From: VSJD01 sp041653875
GTDB taxonomy: Bacteria > Verrucomicrobiota > Kiritimatiellia > JAAZAB01
NCBI GenBank assembly: GCA_041653875.1
Contig: JBAZEM010000003.1
Location: 103,333 to 167,332 of the forward strand
DNA: 64,000 nt
Reading direction: 5' to 3'
Shown here: piece after piece, positions 26,364 through 35,142 of the stretch
Layout: every line of letters begins with the position of its first letter
How positions within the stretch are numbered: position 1 is the first letter of the stretch
Program-made: the position numbers and the translations under genes
Notes under the pieces: model-generated
What the model was told of the DNA's origin: nothing
Seen by the model: the letters and a program-made list of their open reading frames with translations, nothing else
Database searches by the model: none

Positions 26364-26440
26364 AAGACAGCCGGTATTAAACCGGCTCTACCTGTGTGGT
26401 GTATAATGTAAAGCCGACTTTACGTCGGCTATTTTCAGGA
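26364..26440. repeat. Degenerate copy of the gtagagccg palindromic element
   Basis: The order is permuted relative to other copies: agccggtattaaaccggctc first, then taaagccgactttacgtcgg. The element occupies most of the 159 bp before the ABC ATPase gene. A TATAAT at 26402-26407 lies inside it, but no -35 box is at the right distance. Confidence 0.6.
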
Positions 26441-26453
26441 GAGGAGAGACCTG

Positions 26454-27389
26454 ATGCTGGCAGTCAAGCGGCTCCAAAAAACATTCGGCTTGATCCATGC
26501 GGTCCGGGATGTGTCTTTCCAGGTTGCCAAGGGCGAAGTCCTTGGGTTCCTGGGTCCCAACGGCGCGGGCAAGACCACCACCATGCGCATGATCACGGGC
26601 TTCCTGCCGCCCACGGCGGGCACAGCCAGCGTCATGGGGCACGATATTATCCAGGATCCCATTTCCGCCAAGAAGCTGATCGGGTACCTGCCGGAAAATG
26701 CTCCGGTCTATGCCGACATGACCGTCTGGAACTACTTGGGATTCATCGCCGAAATCCGCGGCTTCACCGGACGCCTGCGCGACGAGCGCGTCCGGCAAAC
26801 CCTTTCAACCTGCCGGTTGGACAGCGTCAAGCATCAGGGCATCGGAACGCTATCGAAGGGCTATAAACAGCGCGTGTGCTTCGCCCAGGCCCTCCTGCAC
26901 GATCCGCCGGCGCTCATCATGGATGAACCCACCGATGGACTGGACCCGAACCAGAAACATATTGTCCGCGCCATGATTCGCGACATGGCCGCGCGCAAGG
27001 CCATCGTGATTTCCACCCATATCCTCGAGGAAGTGGACGCCATTTGCTCGCGCGTCATTATTATCCGCAACGGTTCGATCGTCGCCAACGCCACACCGGC
27101 CGAACTGAAGGCCAAAAGCCGCACGCACGGCGCGGTGGAACTGACGGTCAAGTCGGCGCCCGGCGACCTGGCGGCCAAACTGGAACGCCTGGCCTCCGCC
27201 GAACGTGTGGAAATCCGGATGCCCCGCGTAGTGATCTATCCCCGTTCTTCGGCCGATGGGGCGGCGCGGCTGGCCGCGGACATCCTGGCGTTGGTCAAGG
27301 CCAACCCAGGCTGGGAATTGGCCGCGATGAAAACCCTGGAAGGGCGGCTGGACGACGTTTTTCGCGAACTGACGGAATCCGGAAATTAG
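26454..27389 (+). CDS. ABC transporter ATP-binding protein (GldA-like)
   Basis: A 311-residue ABC ATPase. Walker A is GPNGAGKTTTMRMITG, Q-loop region IGYLPENAPVYADMT, signature LSKGYKQRVCFAQALL and Walker B ALIMDEPTDGLDP, with a C-terminal extension of about 90 residues. LPENAP and the KGYKQRV signature are typical of the GldA/NosF-like export group. The permease, GldG-like and DUF4340 genes follow on the same strand, which is the usual Gld-like export set in non-gliding bacteria too. The substrate is unknown. Confidence 0.9.
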   Translation: MLAVKRLQKTFGLIHAVRDVSFQVAKGEVLGFLGPNGAGKTTTMRMITGFLPPTAGTASVMGHDIIQDPISAKKLIGYLPENAPVYADMTVWNYLGFIAEIRGFTGRLRDERVRQTLSTCRLDSVKHQGIGTLSKGYKQRVCFAQALLHDPPALIMDEPTDGLDPNQKHIVRAMIRDMAARKAIVISTHILEEVDAICSRVIIIRNGSIVANATPAELKAKSRTHGAVELTVKSAPGDLAAKLERLASAERVEIRMPRVVIYPRSSADGAARLAADILALVKANPGWELAAMKTLEGRLDDVFRELTESGN

Positions 27390-27409
27390 GCGACTAACGC
27401 CGCAATCAT

Positions 27410-27473
27410 GCCGTTCTATCGAACGGCTACTACACCAGGTGTAGCCGCGGTTCGCAAGAACCGCTCTTTTTGA
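27410..27473. repeat. Palindromic repeat of the gccgttctatcgaacggc type
   Basis: Two hairpins (gccgttctatcgaacggc and gcggttcgcaagaaccgc) flank a short ctacaccaggtgtag palindrome. The module fills the spacer between the ABC ATPase and permease genes. Related copies are at 10961, 44157, 45607 and 56838. Confidence 0.8.
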
Positions 27474-27503
27474 AATTCAATATTGAAACAAGGAGCGTGA
27501 TCT

Positions 27504-28247
27504 ATGGATTCCATACGCAACACCAAGGCGATTATCAAACGCGAGTTGGCATCCTACTTCGAGTCGCCGGTGGCTTACGTGTTTATGGTCGTATTTCTGG
27601 TATTGATCGGATTCCTGACTTTTTTCGTGTCCAAATTTTATGAAAACGGCCAAGCCGACTTGCGCGGCTTTTTCTTCTGGCACCCATGGATGTTTCTCAT
27701 CCTCGTGCCGGCCGCCGCCATGCGGCTCTGGGCCGAGGAGCGCCGCGCCGGAACCATTGAAACCCTGCTGACTTTGCCTGTGACGCTCACCCAGGTGATC
27801 CTCGGCAAATTTCTGGCGGCCTGGATTTTTATCGGGCTTATCGTGGCGTTGACCTTCCCCATTGTTCTGACCACGGTCTATCTGGGCGCTCCGGACCGCG
27901 GCGCCATCGTGGGCGGCTACATCGGGAGCCTCCTGTTGGCGGGCGCTTATCTTTCGGTCGGCATGCTGACCTCGGCCCTGACGCGCAATCAGGTCATCAG
28001 CTTCGTGCTGTCGCTGGTAATCTGTCTCTTTCTCCTGCTGGCCGGCTGGCCGCCCGTAACGGACCTCATGGTGCGCTGGGCGCCGGAATGGCTGGTGCGC
28101 GGCGTGGCGGCTTTCGGCTTCATGCCGCACTACGATGCTTTCCAGAAAGGGGTGCTGGACCTGCGCGATTTCGCGTATTATTTCAGCGTGATGATCTTCA
28201 TGCTGTTCGGCGCCCACCTGGTGCTGGAAAACCGGAAGGCGGCCTGA
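27504..28247 (+). CDS. ABC-2 type transporter permease (GldF-like)
   Basis: A 247-residue inner-membrane protein with six predicted helices. It opens with an amphipathic segment (AIIKRELASYFESPVAYVF) characteristic of GldF/NosY-type permeases. The motif AEERRAGTIETLLTLPVT after helix 2 is the family signature. It should pair with the ATPase encoded 115 bp upstream. The GldG-like gene follows after an 88 bp spacer containing the low-complexity words caatcggaaatcgaaaatcc. Confidence 0.9.
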   Translation: MDSIRNTKAIIKRELASYFESPVAYVFMVVFLVLIGFLTFFVSKFYENGQADLRGFFFWHPWMFLILVPAAAMRLWAEERRAGTIETLLTLPVTLTQVILGKFLAAWIFIGLIVALTFPIVLTTVYLGAPDRGAIVGGYIGSLLLAGAYLSVGMLTSALTRNQVISFVLSLVICLFLLLAGWPPVTDLMVRWAPEWLVRGVAAFGFMPHYDAFQKGVLDLRDFAYYFSVMIFMLFGAHLVLENRKAA

Positions 28248-28335
28248 TCTCATTGCGGTTTTGGGATTTGAGGTTGCGGATTTCCAATCGGAAATCGAAA
28301 ATCCCAAATCCGAAATAATACAAAGGAACATCAAT

Positions 28336-30261
28336 ATGGCGACACGGCGACTTTTGAAATTTACCGGCAGTCTGGTCGGTTTGCTGGCCCTGCTGGCCAT
28401 CCTGATCGCGGCCAATATTCTTATCGGCCGGGCAAGGGTGCGCGTGGACCTGACGGAAGAAAAACTCTACACTCTCTCGGAAGGCACGCGCGCCGTTTTA
28501 AAGTCGCTGGATGGCCCCGTGACCTTGAAGTTTTTTTTCTCCGGCAGCGCCGCGGAAGTTCCCATGCCGCTCAAGAATTTCGCGCGGCAGGTGGAGGACT
28601 TGCTGAAAGAATATGCCTTGACCTCCGGCGGCAAGGTGCTGGTTGAAACCTACGATCCCCAACCGGACTCGGACGCGGAGGAATGGGCTCAGCGTTACGG
28701 ACTCGCCGGCGAACAGTTGGGAATCTCGGATTCCGCCCTTTACATGGGAATAGTGACCGTGAAAGGCGACGCCTATGCGGCCATTCCTTTCATCGACCCG
28801 CGCAACGAGGAAATGCTGGAATACAACATCACCCGCGCGATCGCCCGGATGGCCACCCCTAAAAAACCGGCGATCGGCATTCTGAGCAGTCTGCCGGTCA
28901 TGGGCGCGCGCTCGTTCCCTTATGCCATGCCGGGCCAGCCGCCCCCCAAGAACCAGCCGCCCTGGGTGGCGTTCCAAGACTTGAACAAGGACTACGAGGT
29001 GCGCCAATTACCCGTCGCGGCGGAAACCATCGATCCGGCCATCGATGTCCTGGTCGTCGTCCATCCCAAGGCGATCTCCGAGAAAACGCAGTATGCCATT
29101 GACCAGTTTGTCCTGCGCGGCGGACGTTTGCTGGCGTTCATCGACCCCCTGTGCATCGCCGACAGCATGAGCCAGGAAGCGGCCATGGGACTGGCGCGCC
29201 CGATGTCCGACCTCGGGGTCTTGCCCGCCGCGTGGGGGATCGCCTATGAACCCGACAAGGTCGTTGCCGACCCCTCGGCGAGCACTCGCGTGCGGCGCGG
29301 CGATAATACGGTCGAGGATAATCCCGTGTTTCTCAGTCTGCGGAAGTCGAATCTCGATGACAAGGACCTCATCACGTCCTCGCTGGAATCGTTGTGCCTG
29401 CCCGCCGCCGGCGCGTTTTCCGGAACCGGCACGGAAGGCTTGAGCGTCGGCGCCTTGCTGGTGTCCTCGGAGCAGTCCGCGCTCATCAGCGCTATGGCCG
29501 CCCAAATGGGCACGGAAATCGTTAGCCGCAATTTCAAGAGCGGTCAAAAGCGCCTGAACATGGGCATCCGCCTGCAGGGCAAGTTCAAGACCGCTTTCCC
29601 GCAAGGCAAGCCCAAAACGGCGCCGGATCAGGATAAGAAGGATCCGGCCGCGAACGAAAAGGAACCGGCGCAGACGGAAGACACGACCCCATCCTTGAAG
29701 GAAAGCGCCAAAACAAGCACGGTGATCCTGGTGGCGGATGTTGACATGCTTTACGACGCTTTTGCCGTACAGGAAATGCCGATTTTCGGCCAGCGCATTT
29801 TCCAGCCGCTGAACGATAACGTCAATTTCTTCGCCAACGCGCTGGAGCAACTTTCCGGCAGCGCGGATCTGGCGAAGATCCGCGCGCGCGGCCGGCTCGA
29901 CCGTCCGTTCAAGCGCGTCCAAGCACTCCAGAGTGAAGCGCAACAACGCTGGATGGCGCAGGAACGCACGCTCCAGGAACAGTTGGCCGCCACTCAGGAA
30001 CGATTGGAAAGCCTGCAGTCCAAGAAGGACACCAGCCAGCGCTATATTCTCAGCGCCGAGCAGGAACAGGAGATCGCCAAGTTCAAAATGGAGCAGATCA
30101 AGACCCAGCATGAACTCAAACAGGTGCGCAAGAATCTGCGGGAAGGCATCGAAAAACTGGGCGTGAAGGTCAAGGCTGTCAACATCCTGGCCATCCCCAT
30201 GCTGATTTGCCTGGCGGGACTGGTCTTCGGTTGGCGCCGGCGGCAGAACGCGCGGCGCTGA
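28336..30261 (+). CDS. GldG-like ABC transporter auxiliary protein
   Basis: A 641-residue protein. An N-terminal helix (about 13-33) is followed by RVDLTEEKLYTLSEGTRAVL, the standard opening of GldG/DUF7088 proteins. The extracytoplasmic ABC-type domain (IDPAIDVLVVVHPKAISEK, QFVLRGGRLLAFIDP) comes next, then a charged coiled coil (about 545-610) and a final helix (AIPMLICLAGLVFGW). A Lys/Pro/Asp-rich linker near 430-460 is unusual. The start ATG at 28336 follows AAAGGAACATCAAT. It likely docks on the permease. Confidence 0.87.
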   Translation: MATRRLLKFTGSLVGLLALLAILIAANILIGRARVRVDLTEEKLYTLSEGTRAVLKSLDGPVTLKFFFSGSAAEVPMPLKNFARQVEDLLKEYALTSGGKVLVETYDPQPDSDAEEWAQRYGLAGEQLGISDSALYMGIVTVKGDAYAAIPFIDPRNEEMLEYNITRAIARMATPKKPAIGILSSLPVMGARSFPYAMPGQPPPKNQPPWVAFQDLNKDYEVRQLPVAAETIDPAIDVLVVVHPKAISEKTQYAIDQFVLRGGRLLAFIDPLCIADSMSQEAAMGLARPMSDLGVLPAAWGIAYEPDKVVADPSASTRVRRGDNTVEDNPVFLSLRKSNLDDKDLITSSLESLCLPAAGAFSGTGTEGLSVGALLVSSEQSALISAMAAQMGTEIVSRNFKSGQKRLNMGIRLQGKFKTAFPQGKPKTAPDQDKKDPAANEKEPAQTEDTTPSLKESAKTSTVILVADVDMLYDAFAVQEMPIFGQRIFQPLNDNVNFFANALEQLSGSADLAKIRARGRLDRPFKRVQALQSEAQQRWMAQERTLQEQLAATQERLESLQSKKDTSQRYILSAEQEQEIAKFKMEQIKTQHELKQVRKNLREGIEKLGVKVKAVNILAIPMLICLAGLVFGWRRRQNARR

Positions 30262-30363
30262 ACGTAAAACAGACGACAGAGGACGGACGCCGGACGACAG
30301 ACGGCATTAATCGCTGGATCGCAAAATCACCGAATAAATACAGGGAGGCGGGAGACATAGACC

Positions 30364-31671
30364 ATGAAGATCCGTAATCTGATTCTGCTCGTTGTGTTGG
30401 CCGGAACCCTGATTGGCTGGGCGGCCTGGACCATGCGGCCGCACCCTCAATCGGGAATCGCCCTGATCGGCACGAAAGTCCTGCCCAACCTGCCCATCAA
30501 CCAAGTGAATAAAATCGTGCTGACCACCACAAGCAACACCATTACCCTGGCCAAGGTTAAAGGCACATGGGCCGTGGCGAACCGCTTCGATTATCCCGCC
30601 GCCTTCGACAAGATCGCCGATTGTCTGCTGCAACTCGGCGAGATGAAAGTGGGTCAGGTCATGGCCGCCAGTGAATCACAGAAAGGCGCCTTCAACCTGC
30701 TGGATCCCGCCGCGATGACCGTGGGACTCAAAGAACAGGCCGGTATGCGCGTGGAACTGCGGGATGAAAACGACGGACTCATCGCCACCCTGATAGTCGG
30801 CAAACCCTTTATGCGCGCCTACCCGGATGGCGGCCTGCAAGGGTCGCTTTCTTCCGGCGCTTATCCGGACGGCCAATACGTGCAGACCGCCGATGGCCGC
30901 GTAATTTTGGTCGGCCAAACCCTCGACCGCCTGACCGGGGACTTGAAAAACTGGCTGGCCAACGAGTTTATCGATGTCGCCGCCAACGATATCCGTAATA
31001 TTACGATCAGCGCGCCCGACCGCGCGCCGATCAAGCTGACGCGGCCTAAAAACGGCGAGCCTTTTGCGCTCGAAGGCCTGAAGAAAGAGGAAGGCGCTTT
31101 GGATGCCGCCAAGGTCAACCAGATCGGCGGCGCGCTGAACATGCTGGGGTTCGACGATATCGCCGCCCCCACCCTGTCCCTCAAGGAGACCGGCTTGGAG
31201 CATCCGGTGGTATTCGAAGCCGAAACACGCCAAGGCCGGATTTACACCTTGCGCATCGGCAACACTCTGACCAACGACACCTTTGACCGCTACATTCAGG
31301 TGGCCGTGGCTTGGAAGGGGGCGGCGGGCGAAGAATCAGACAGCGGACGGCAGACGACGGACGACGGCTCGCAGAAGGCCGATACAAACGCGCTGGAGAC
31401 GGCCAAGGCCAACCAGCAGGAGGCGGACAAATCCAAGGCGTTGAACGACCGCTTGGCGACCTGGACGTTCATCGTCAAGTCTTATCGGGCGGAGCCGTTC
31501 CTGCTCAAGCGCACGGACCTGATCAAGAAACCGGAGCCGCCCAAGGCGGACGACGGAGGACGGACGACGGACCCTCCTACGCCAGGGCGCTATGGAGGGC
31601 AGGCGCCAGACGGCGACGACCAGACCGGAGATCGAAAAATCAGCGATCAGCAATCCGAAATCAGCAATTAG
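30364..31671 (+). CDS. DUF4340 domain protein of the Gld-like export operon
   Basis: A 435-residue protein with an N-terminal helix (IRNLILLVVLAGTLIGWAAW). Repeating DUF4340 modules follow, with TLAKVKGTWAVANRFDYPA and AKVNQIGGALNMLGFDDI. DUF4340 proteins are regularly encoded after GldG-like genes; their role is unknown. The C-terminal quarter is interrupted by low-complexity insertions at 31335-31375 and 31550-31660. These encode Arg/Asp/Thr-rich stretches that resemble intergenic repeats (gacggacgacgga words, also at 30265-30300). Confidence 0.82.
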   Translation: MKIRNLILLVVLAGTLIGWAAWTMRPHPQSGIALIGTKVLPNLPINQVNKIVLTTTSNTITLAKVKGTWAVANRFDYPAAFDKIADCLLQLGEMKVGQVMAASESQKGAFNLLDPAAMTVGLKEQAGMRVELRDENDGLIATLIVGKPFMRAYPDGGLQGSLSSGAYPDGQYVQTADGRVILVGQTLDRLTGDLKNWLANEFIDVAANDIRNITISAPDRAPIKLTRPKNGEPFALEGLKKEEGALDAAKVNQIGGALNMLGFDDIAAPTLSLKETGLEHPVVFEAETRQGRIYTLRIGNTLTNDTFDRYIQVAVAWKGAAGEESDSGRQTTDDGSQKADTNALETAKANQQEADKSKALNDRLATWTFIVKSYRAEPFLLKRTDLIKKPEPPKADDGGRTTDPPTPGRYGGQAPDGDDQTGDRKISDQQSEISN

Positions 31672-31710
31672 ATTGACCATTAACCATTCGTTAGCATAGG
31701 AGCCTCACAC

Positions 31711-32700
31711 ATGGACCATACTGAAATTACCAAGACCACCGACCTGATTCACGCGCAGACCAAGGCCATCGATTCCGTGCGCCAGGAAGTAATGAAAGTC
31801 ATCGTGGGCCAGGAGCACATGCTGGACCGCATGTTGATTGCGCTCATCACCGGCGGCCACATCCTCCTGGAAGGCGTGCCGGGATTGGCTAAAACCACGG
31901 CGGTCAAGACACTGGCCCAGACCCTGGGTCTCAAGTTCCAGCGAATCAGTTTCACGCCGGACCTGCTGCCGGCCGATCTGATCGGCACGATGATTTACGA
32001 TCCGCGCGCCGGAACATTTTCGGTCAAGAAAGGGCCGGTTTTCACCAACCTCCTGCTGGCGGATGAAATCAACCGGGCCCCGGCCAAGGTGCAGTCGGCC
32101 CTTTTGGAGGCCATGCAGGAACACCAGGTGACGATCGGCGATCATACCTATCCCCTGCCGGAGCCGTTCATGGTCATGGCCACGCAGAACCCCATCGAAC
32201 AGGAAGGCACCTACCCCCTGCCCGAGGCCCAGATTGACCGCTTCATGCTCAAATGCAAGGTGAGCTATCCATCCAAGGACGACGAACGCCGCATTATGAA
32301 CCGATTCACACGCAAACGGGAGACGCAAGTCAACGCGGTCATGTCGGCCGAGCAGATCTTCCTGTTGCGCGATTTATTGGATCAGGTCTATTGCGACGAA
32401 AAAGTGGGCGAATATATCCTCGACCTCGTATTCGCCACGCGCAAACCTTCGGCTTACAACATCCCGGCGGATCACCAGATCGAGTATGGCGCTTCGCCGC
32501 GGGCGACGCTTTACCTGAATCTGGCTTCCCGCGCCAACGCCATGTTGCACGGCCGCGGTTACGCCACTCCCCAGGACGTCAAGGAAATCGCCCATGACGT
32601 GCTCCGTCACCGCATCATGCTGACCTACGAGGCGGAGGCGGAAGAAGTCACCAGCGAGGACCTGATCGCGCGCCTTTTGAACGATATGCCGGTGCCATGA
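31711..32700 (+). CDS. MoxR-family AAA+ ATPase
   Basis: A 329-residue chaperone-like AAA+ ATPase. Walker A is LEGVPGLAKTTAVKTLAQ, Walker B LLADEINRAPAKVQSALLEA, sensor 1 VMATQNPIEQEGTYPLPEAQ. The lid domain ends with HRIMLTYEAEAE. MoxR proteins work with the VWA and DUF58 proteins encoded next. This gene opens the Bat-type operon, which extends to 41968. The following 127 bp (32701-32827) are low-complexity repeat. Confidence 0.94.
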   Translation: MDHTEITKTTDLIHAQTKAIDSVRQEVMKVIVGQEHMLDRMLIALITGGHILLEGVPGLAKTTAVKTLAQTLGLKFQRISFTPDLLPADLIGTMIYDPRAGTFSVKKGPVFTNLLLADEINRAPAKVQSALLEAMQEHQVTIGDHTYPLPEPFMVMATQNPIEQEGTYPLPEAQIDRFMLKCKVSYPSKDDERRIMNRFTRKRETQVNAVMSAEQIFLLRDLLDQVYCDEKVGEYILDLVFATRKPSAYNIPADHQIEYGASPRATLYLNLASRANAMLHGRGYATPQDVKEIAHDVLRHRIMLTYEAEAEEVTSEDLIARLLNDMPVP

Positions 32701-32827
32701 AAGCATGGTTAATGGAAAATGGTCAATGGCTAATGAATCGGAATCAACATGCTATCAAACATCAGCCATTCCCCATCAACCATTAACCATTGACCATTAA
32801 CCATTCCCCTTCAACCATTCTTCCCCA
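32701..32827. repeat. Low-complexity intergenic repeat (accattaaccattgacc type)
   Basis: The spacer between moxR and the DUF58 gene consists of units like aaaatggtcaatggctaatg and accattaaccattgaccatt in both orientations. It matches the spacer at 1801-1964. No promoter or terminator is identifiable. Confidence 0.7.
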
Positions 32828-33718
32828 ATGCCCATCGACACCAAAGAATTGATGAAGCACGTCCGCCGGATCAAAGTGGTCACGGCCAAACTTGTGGACG
32901 AACACATTTCCGGCGAGTATCACTCCGTCTTCAAGGGACGGGGCATGGAATTCGACGAGGTGCGCGCCTACGTGCCCGGCGACGACGTGCGCGCCATCGA
33001 TTGGAACGTTACGGCCCGCATGGGCCACCCCTATGTCAAGCGCTTTTGCGAAGAGCGGGAATTGACGATTATTTTCCTGGTGGATATTTCCGGCTCCATG
33101 ATTTTCGGGTCCGGCCTGCGTTCCAAGGCCGAGGTGGCCGCCGAACTTACCAGTCTCCTGGCACTCTCGGCCATTAAGAACCAGGACAAGGTCGGCATGA
33201 TCCTGTTCTCCGACCGGATCGAGCGCTATCTCCCGCCGCGCAAGGGCCGAACGGCCGCGATGCGCTTAGTGCGGGAAGTTTTGGCGGCCGGGGAAACGCG
33301 CCGCGAAACCAACCTGGGCGCGGCCCTGCAGTTCCTGAACAAGGTCCAGAAACGCCGGGCCGTGGTGTTCCTGATTTCCGATTTTCTGGCAACGGGATAT
33401 GAAAAAGAATTACGGGTCCTGGCGCGCCACCACGACCTGATCGCCTGTCCGATTTGCGATCCGCGCGAGCAAAGCCTTCCCAATATCGGGCTCTTGGAAG
33501 TGGTCAACCCGGAAACAGGCGGCCTGATCATGGCGGACACCGGCTCCCGTCGTCTATTGCAGTCGTTCCAGGCTCAAGCCGCGGCCGAAGAACTCGCGCG
33601 CGACAAACAATTTCAGCGGCTCAAAGTGGACCGCCTGGGGCTGACCACCGACCGGCCCTTTGTGGACGACGTGCGCCGGCTTTTCCACCTTCGCCAGCAC
33701 CGCCGACAGCGGGGATGA
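32828..33718 (+). CDS. DUF58 (VWA-like) protein of the Bat operon
   Basis: A 296-residue protein. It has the DUF58 signature FDEVRAYVPGDDVRAIDWNV followed by the VWA-like segment IIFLVDISGSMIFG with a DxSxS metal site. Absence of membrane helices suggests a cytoplasmic partner of MoxR. The gene order moxR-DUF58-batD/batA/batB is standard in aerotolerance operons. Its TGA overlaps a downstream ATG (ATGA at 33715). Confidence 0.93.
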   Translation: MPIDTKELMKHVRRIKVVTAKLVDEHISGEYHSVFKGRGMEFDEVRAYVPGDDVRAIDWNVTARMGHPYVKRFCEERELTIIFLVDISGSMIFGSGLRSKAEVAAELTSLLALSAIKNQDKVGMILFSDRIERYLPPRKGRTAAMRLVREVLAAGETRRETNLGAALQFLNKVQKRRAVVFLISDFLATGYEKELRVLARHHDLIACPICDPREQSLPNIGLLEVVNPETGGLIMADTGSRRLLQSFQAQAAAEELARDKQFQRLKVDRLGLTTDRPFVDDVRRLFHLRQHRRQRG

Positions 33719-34947
33719 AGAAAATGCGGAAGGCAGAATGTAGAATGCAGAATAGAAGACCAGACGGACGCGAGCGGGGCCCCTATGCGGCGCGTTTGCT
33801 TGGCGGCATGTTGGGCCGCCAAGGGCGGCGACTGTTTCCCGTGGCCGCGGCGGTGACGCCGTGGCTGCCGAAGGAATCCACGCCCTTACGGGCGCGGCTA
33901 CGAAGATTGGCCGCCCAAGGCGGAAATTCCCTCAAGTTGACCATGGCCCTGGCGGTTGCCGTTTCGTTCATGGGCCTGGCCGCCACAGCGGCGGTTGCCG
34001 CCGCGCCGGAATCCACGCCGGCGACCCGCGTGGAAAAAACGATCTCGGGGGACGTGGAAGTCATCGTCACCGCCGACCCGGCCCAGGTTCATTTGGACCG
34101 TGACATCCTGCTTTCCATCGCGACAATCGCGCCATCCAACATCGCCGTCCGATTGCCGCCAATAGACAATCGACTTGCCGGTTTCACACTGAACGGCGCG
34201 TTCGACCGCGAGCCGACAACTCGCAACGGGACCATTACGCGCGAACATTGTTTCCGGCTGACGCCGCTTGTGGCCGCCGAATACCGGCTGGCGCCCATGG
34301 CGGTGACCTATGCCGATACAAACCTCTCGAACGCGCCGGAAAATTGGTTTGCCACGCGCGCTTTGCTTTTCGACGTCGCCCCGATCGGCAACGAGCATCC
34401 GGGCGCCATCCGCGATATCCGCGGGCCGGTCTGGATTTACCCGGCTTTCAAGACCGTCGCCGGCTGGCTGGCAATTCTGGCGCTGATGGCCGCGGCGGGC
34501 TGGGCGCTCTACCGGCTCAGCCGCCGGGTTCACCGCGCCGTCCGGTTGCGGCGGATGTCGCCCCGCGAACGCGCCCTCGATCAACTCGTCGAGCTTCTTA
34601 AGCAGGATTTGGTTGGGAAAGGCAGGATCAAGGAATTCTACATCGGATTAACCACGATCGTTCGCTGTTATATCGAGGGCGCGCATGCCATAAGAGCGCC
34701 GGAACAGACCACCGAAGAATTTCTTGAAACAGCGGCGCGCAATCCCTCCTTCAATCCCGAGGTCTTAAAAAAACTGAAGATCTTTTTACAGACCGGCGAT
34801 CTCGTTAAATTCGCCGTTTATCACCCTGGCAAGGAAATTATCGATCAAACTCTTGCCACTGCCGGCGATTACATAGATACCGACGAACAATTCCAACAGA
34901 AGGCCAACGCCGGGCCGCCGGCCACGCGGGACGCACGGCCAGCGTAA
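33715..34947 (+). CDS. BatD/DUF4381-like exported protein; 5' end invaded by repeat DNA
   Basis: A 410-residue frame if the ATG overlapping the DUF58 stop is used. Residues about 1-75 are encoded by low-complexity and palindromic repeat DNA (33720-33905). A signal-like segment (MALAVAVSFMGLAATAAVAA) then begins at 33943. After it comes a beta-sandwich region (DVEVIVTADPAQVHLDRDIL), one membrane helix (about 245-267) and a helical C-terminus (GRIKEFYIGLTTIVRCYIEG). The layout matches small BatD-like/DUF4381 proteins of this operon. An internal start at 33943 may be the real one, giving 334 residues. Confidence 0.72.
   Translation: MKKMRKAECRMQNRRPDGRERGPYAARLLGGMLGRQGRRLFPVAAAVTPWLPKESTPLRARLRRLAAQGGNSLKLTMALAVAVSFMGLAATAAVAAAPESTPATRVEKTISGDVEVIVTADPAQVHLDRDILLSIATIAPSNIAVRLPPIDNRLAGFTLNGAFDREPTTRNGTITREHCFRLTPLVAAEYRLAPMAVTYADTNLSNAPENWFATRALLFDVAPIGNEHPGAIRDIRGPVWIYPAFKTVAGWLAILALMAAAGWALYRLSRRVHRAVRLRRMSPRERALDQLVELLKQDLVGKGRIKEFYIGLTTIVRCYIEGAHAIRAPEQTTEEFLETAARNPSFNPEVLKKLKIFLQTGDLVKFAVYHPGKEIIDQTLATAGDYIDTDEQFQQKANAGPPATRDARPA
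33838..33905. repeat. Palindromic repeat module inside the BatD-like frame
   Basis: gtggccgcggcggtgacgcc ... cacgcccttacgggcgcggc repeats the module seen intergenically at 10824-10918. It lies in the 5' part of a reading frame and keeps it open. Confidence 0.7.
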
Positions 34948-34954
34948 AACGAAG

Positions 34955-35105
34955 GCAACTACTCAGCAAAAAACTTTTTTAACTACGAAACACACGAAAT
35001 TAATTAAAAGCGTCAAGATTTAAGCATCAAAATACTTGTTTTCTTCTCTGATTTTCGCGTTTTTTGCGTGTTTCGTAGTTAGTCCTTTCTGTTGCTGAGC
35101 AGTTA
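34955..35105. repeat. MITE-like element with long imperfect terminal inverted repeats
   Basis: About 150 bp between the BatD-like and BatA genes. The left end gcaactactcagcaaa and right end ttgctgagcagttac are inverted. A second inverted pair, aactacgaaacacacgaaat and cgtgtttcgtagttag, lies inside. The core caagatttaagcatcaaaat also occurs at 6968-6986 as caagattcaagcatcaaaat, followed by the same ttctgttgctg-cagttgc end. It has no coding capacity. Confidence 0.7.
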
Positions 35106-35142
35106 CAAACGAAGAACAAAGAACTGTTTACAGGTTATAGCA

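Noticed and set aside
26402..26407. A TATAAT promoter for the ABC export operon.
   Set aside because: It lies within a palindromic repeat and lacks a -35 box or extended -10 motif at the proper distance.
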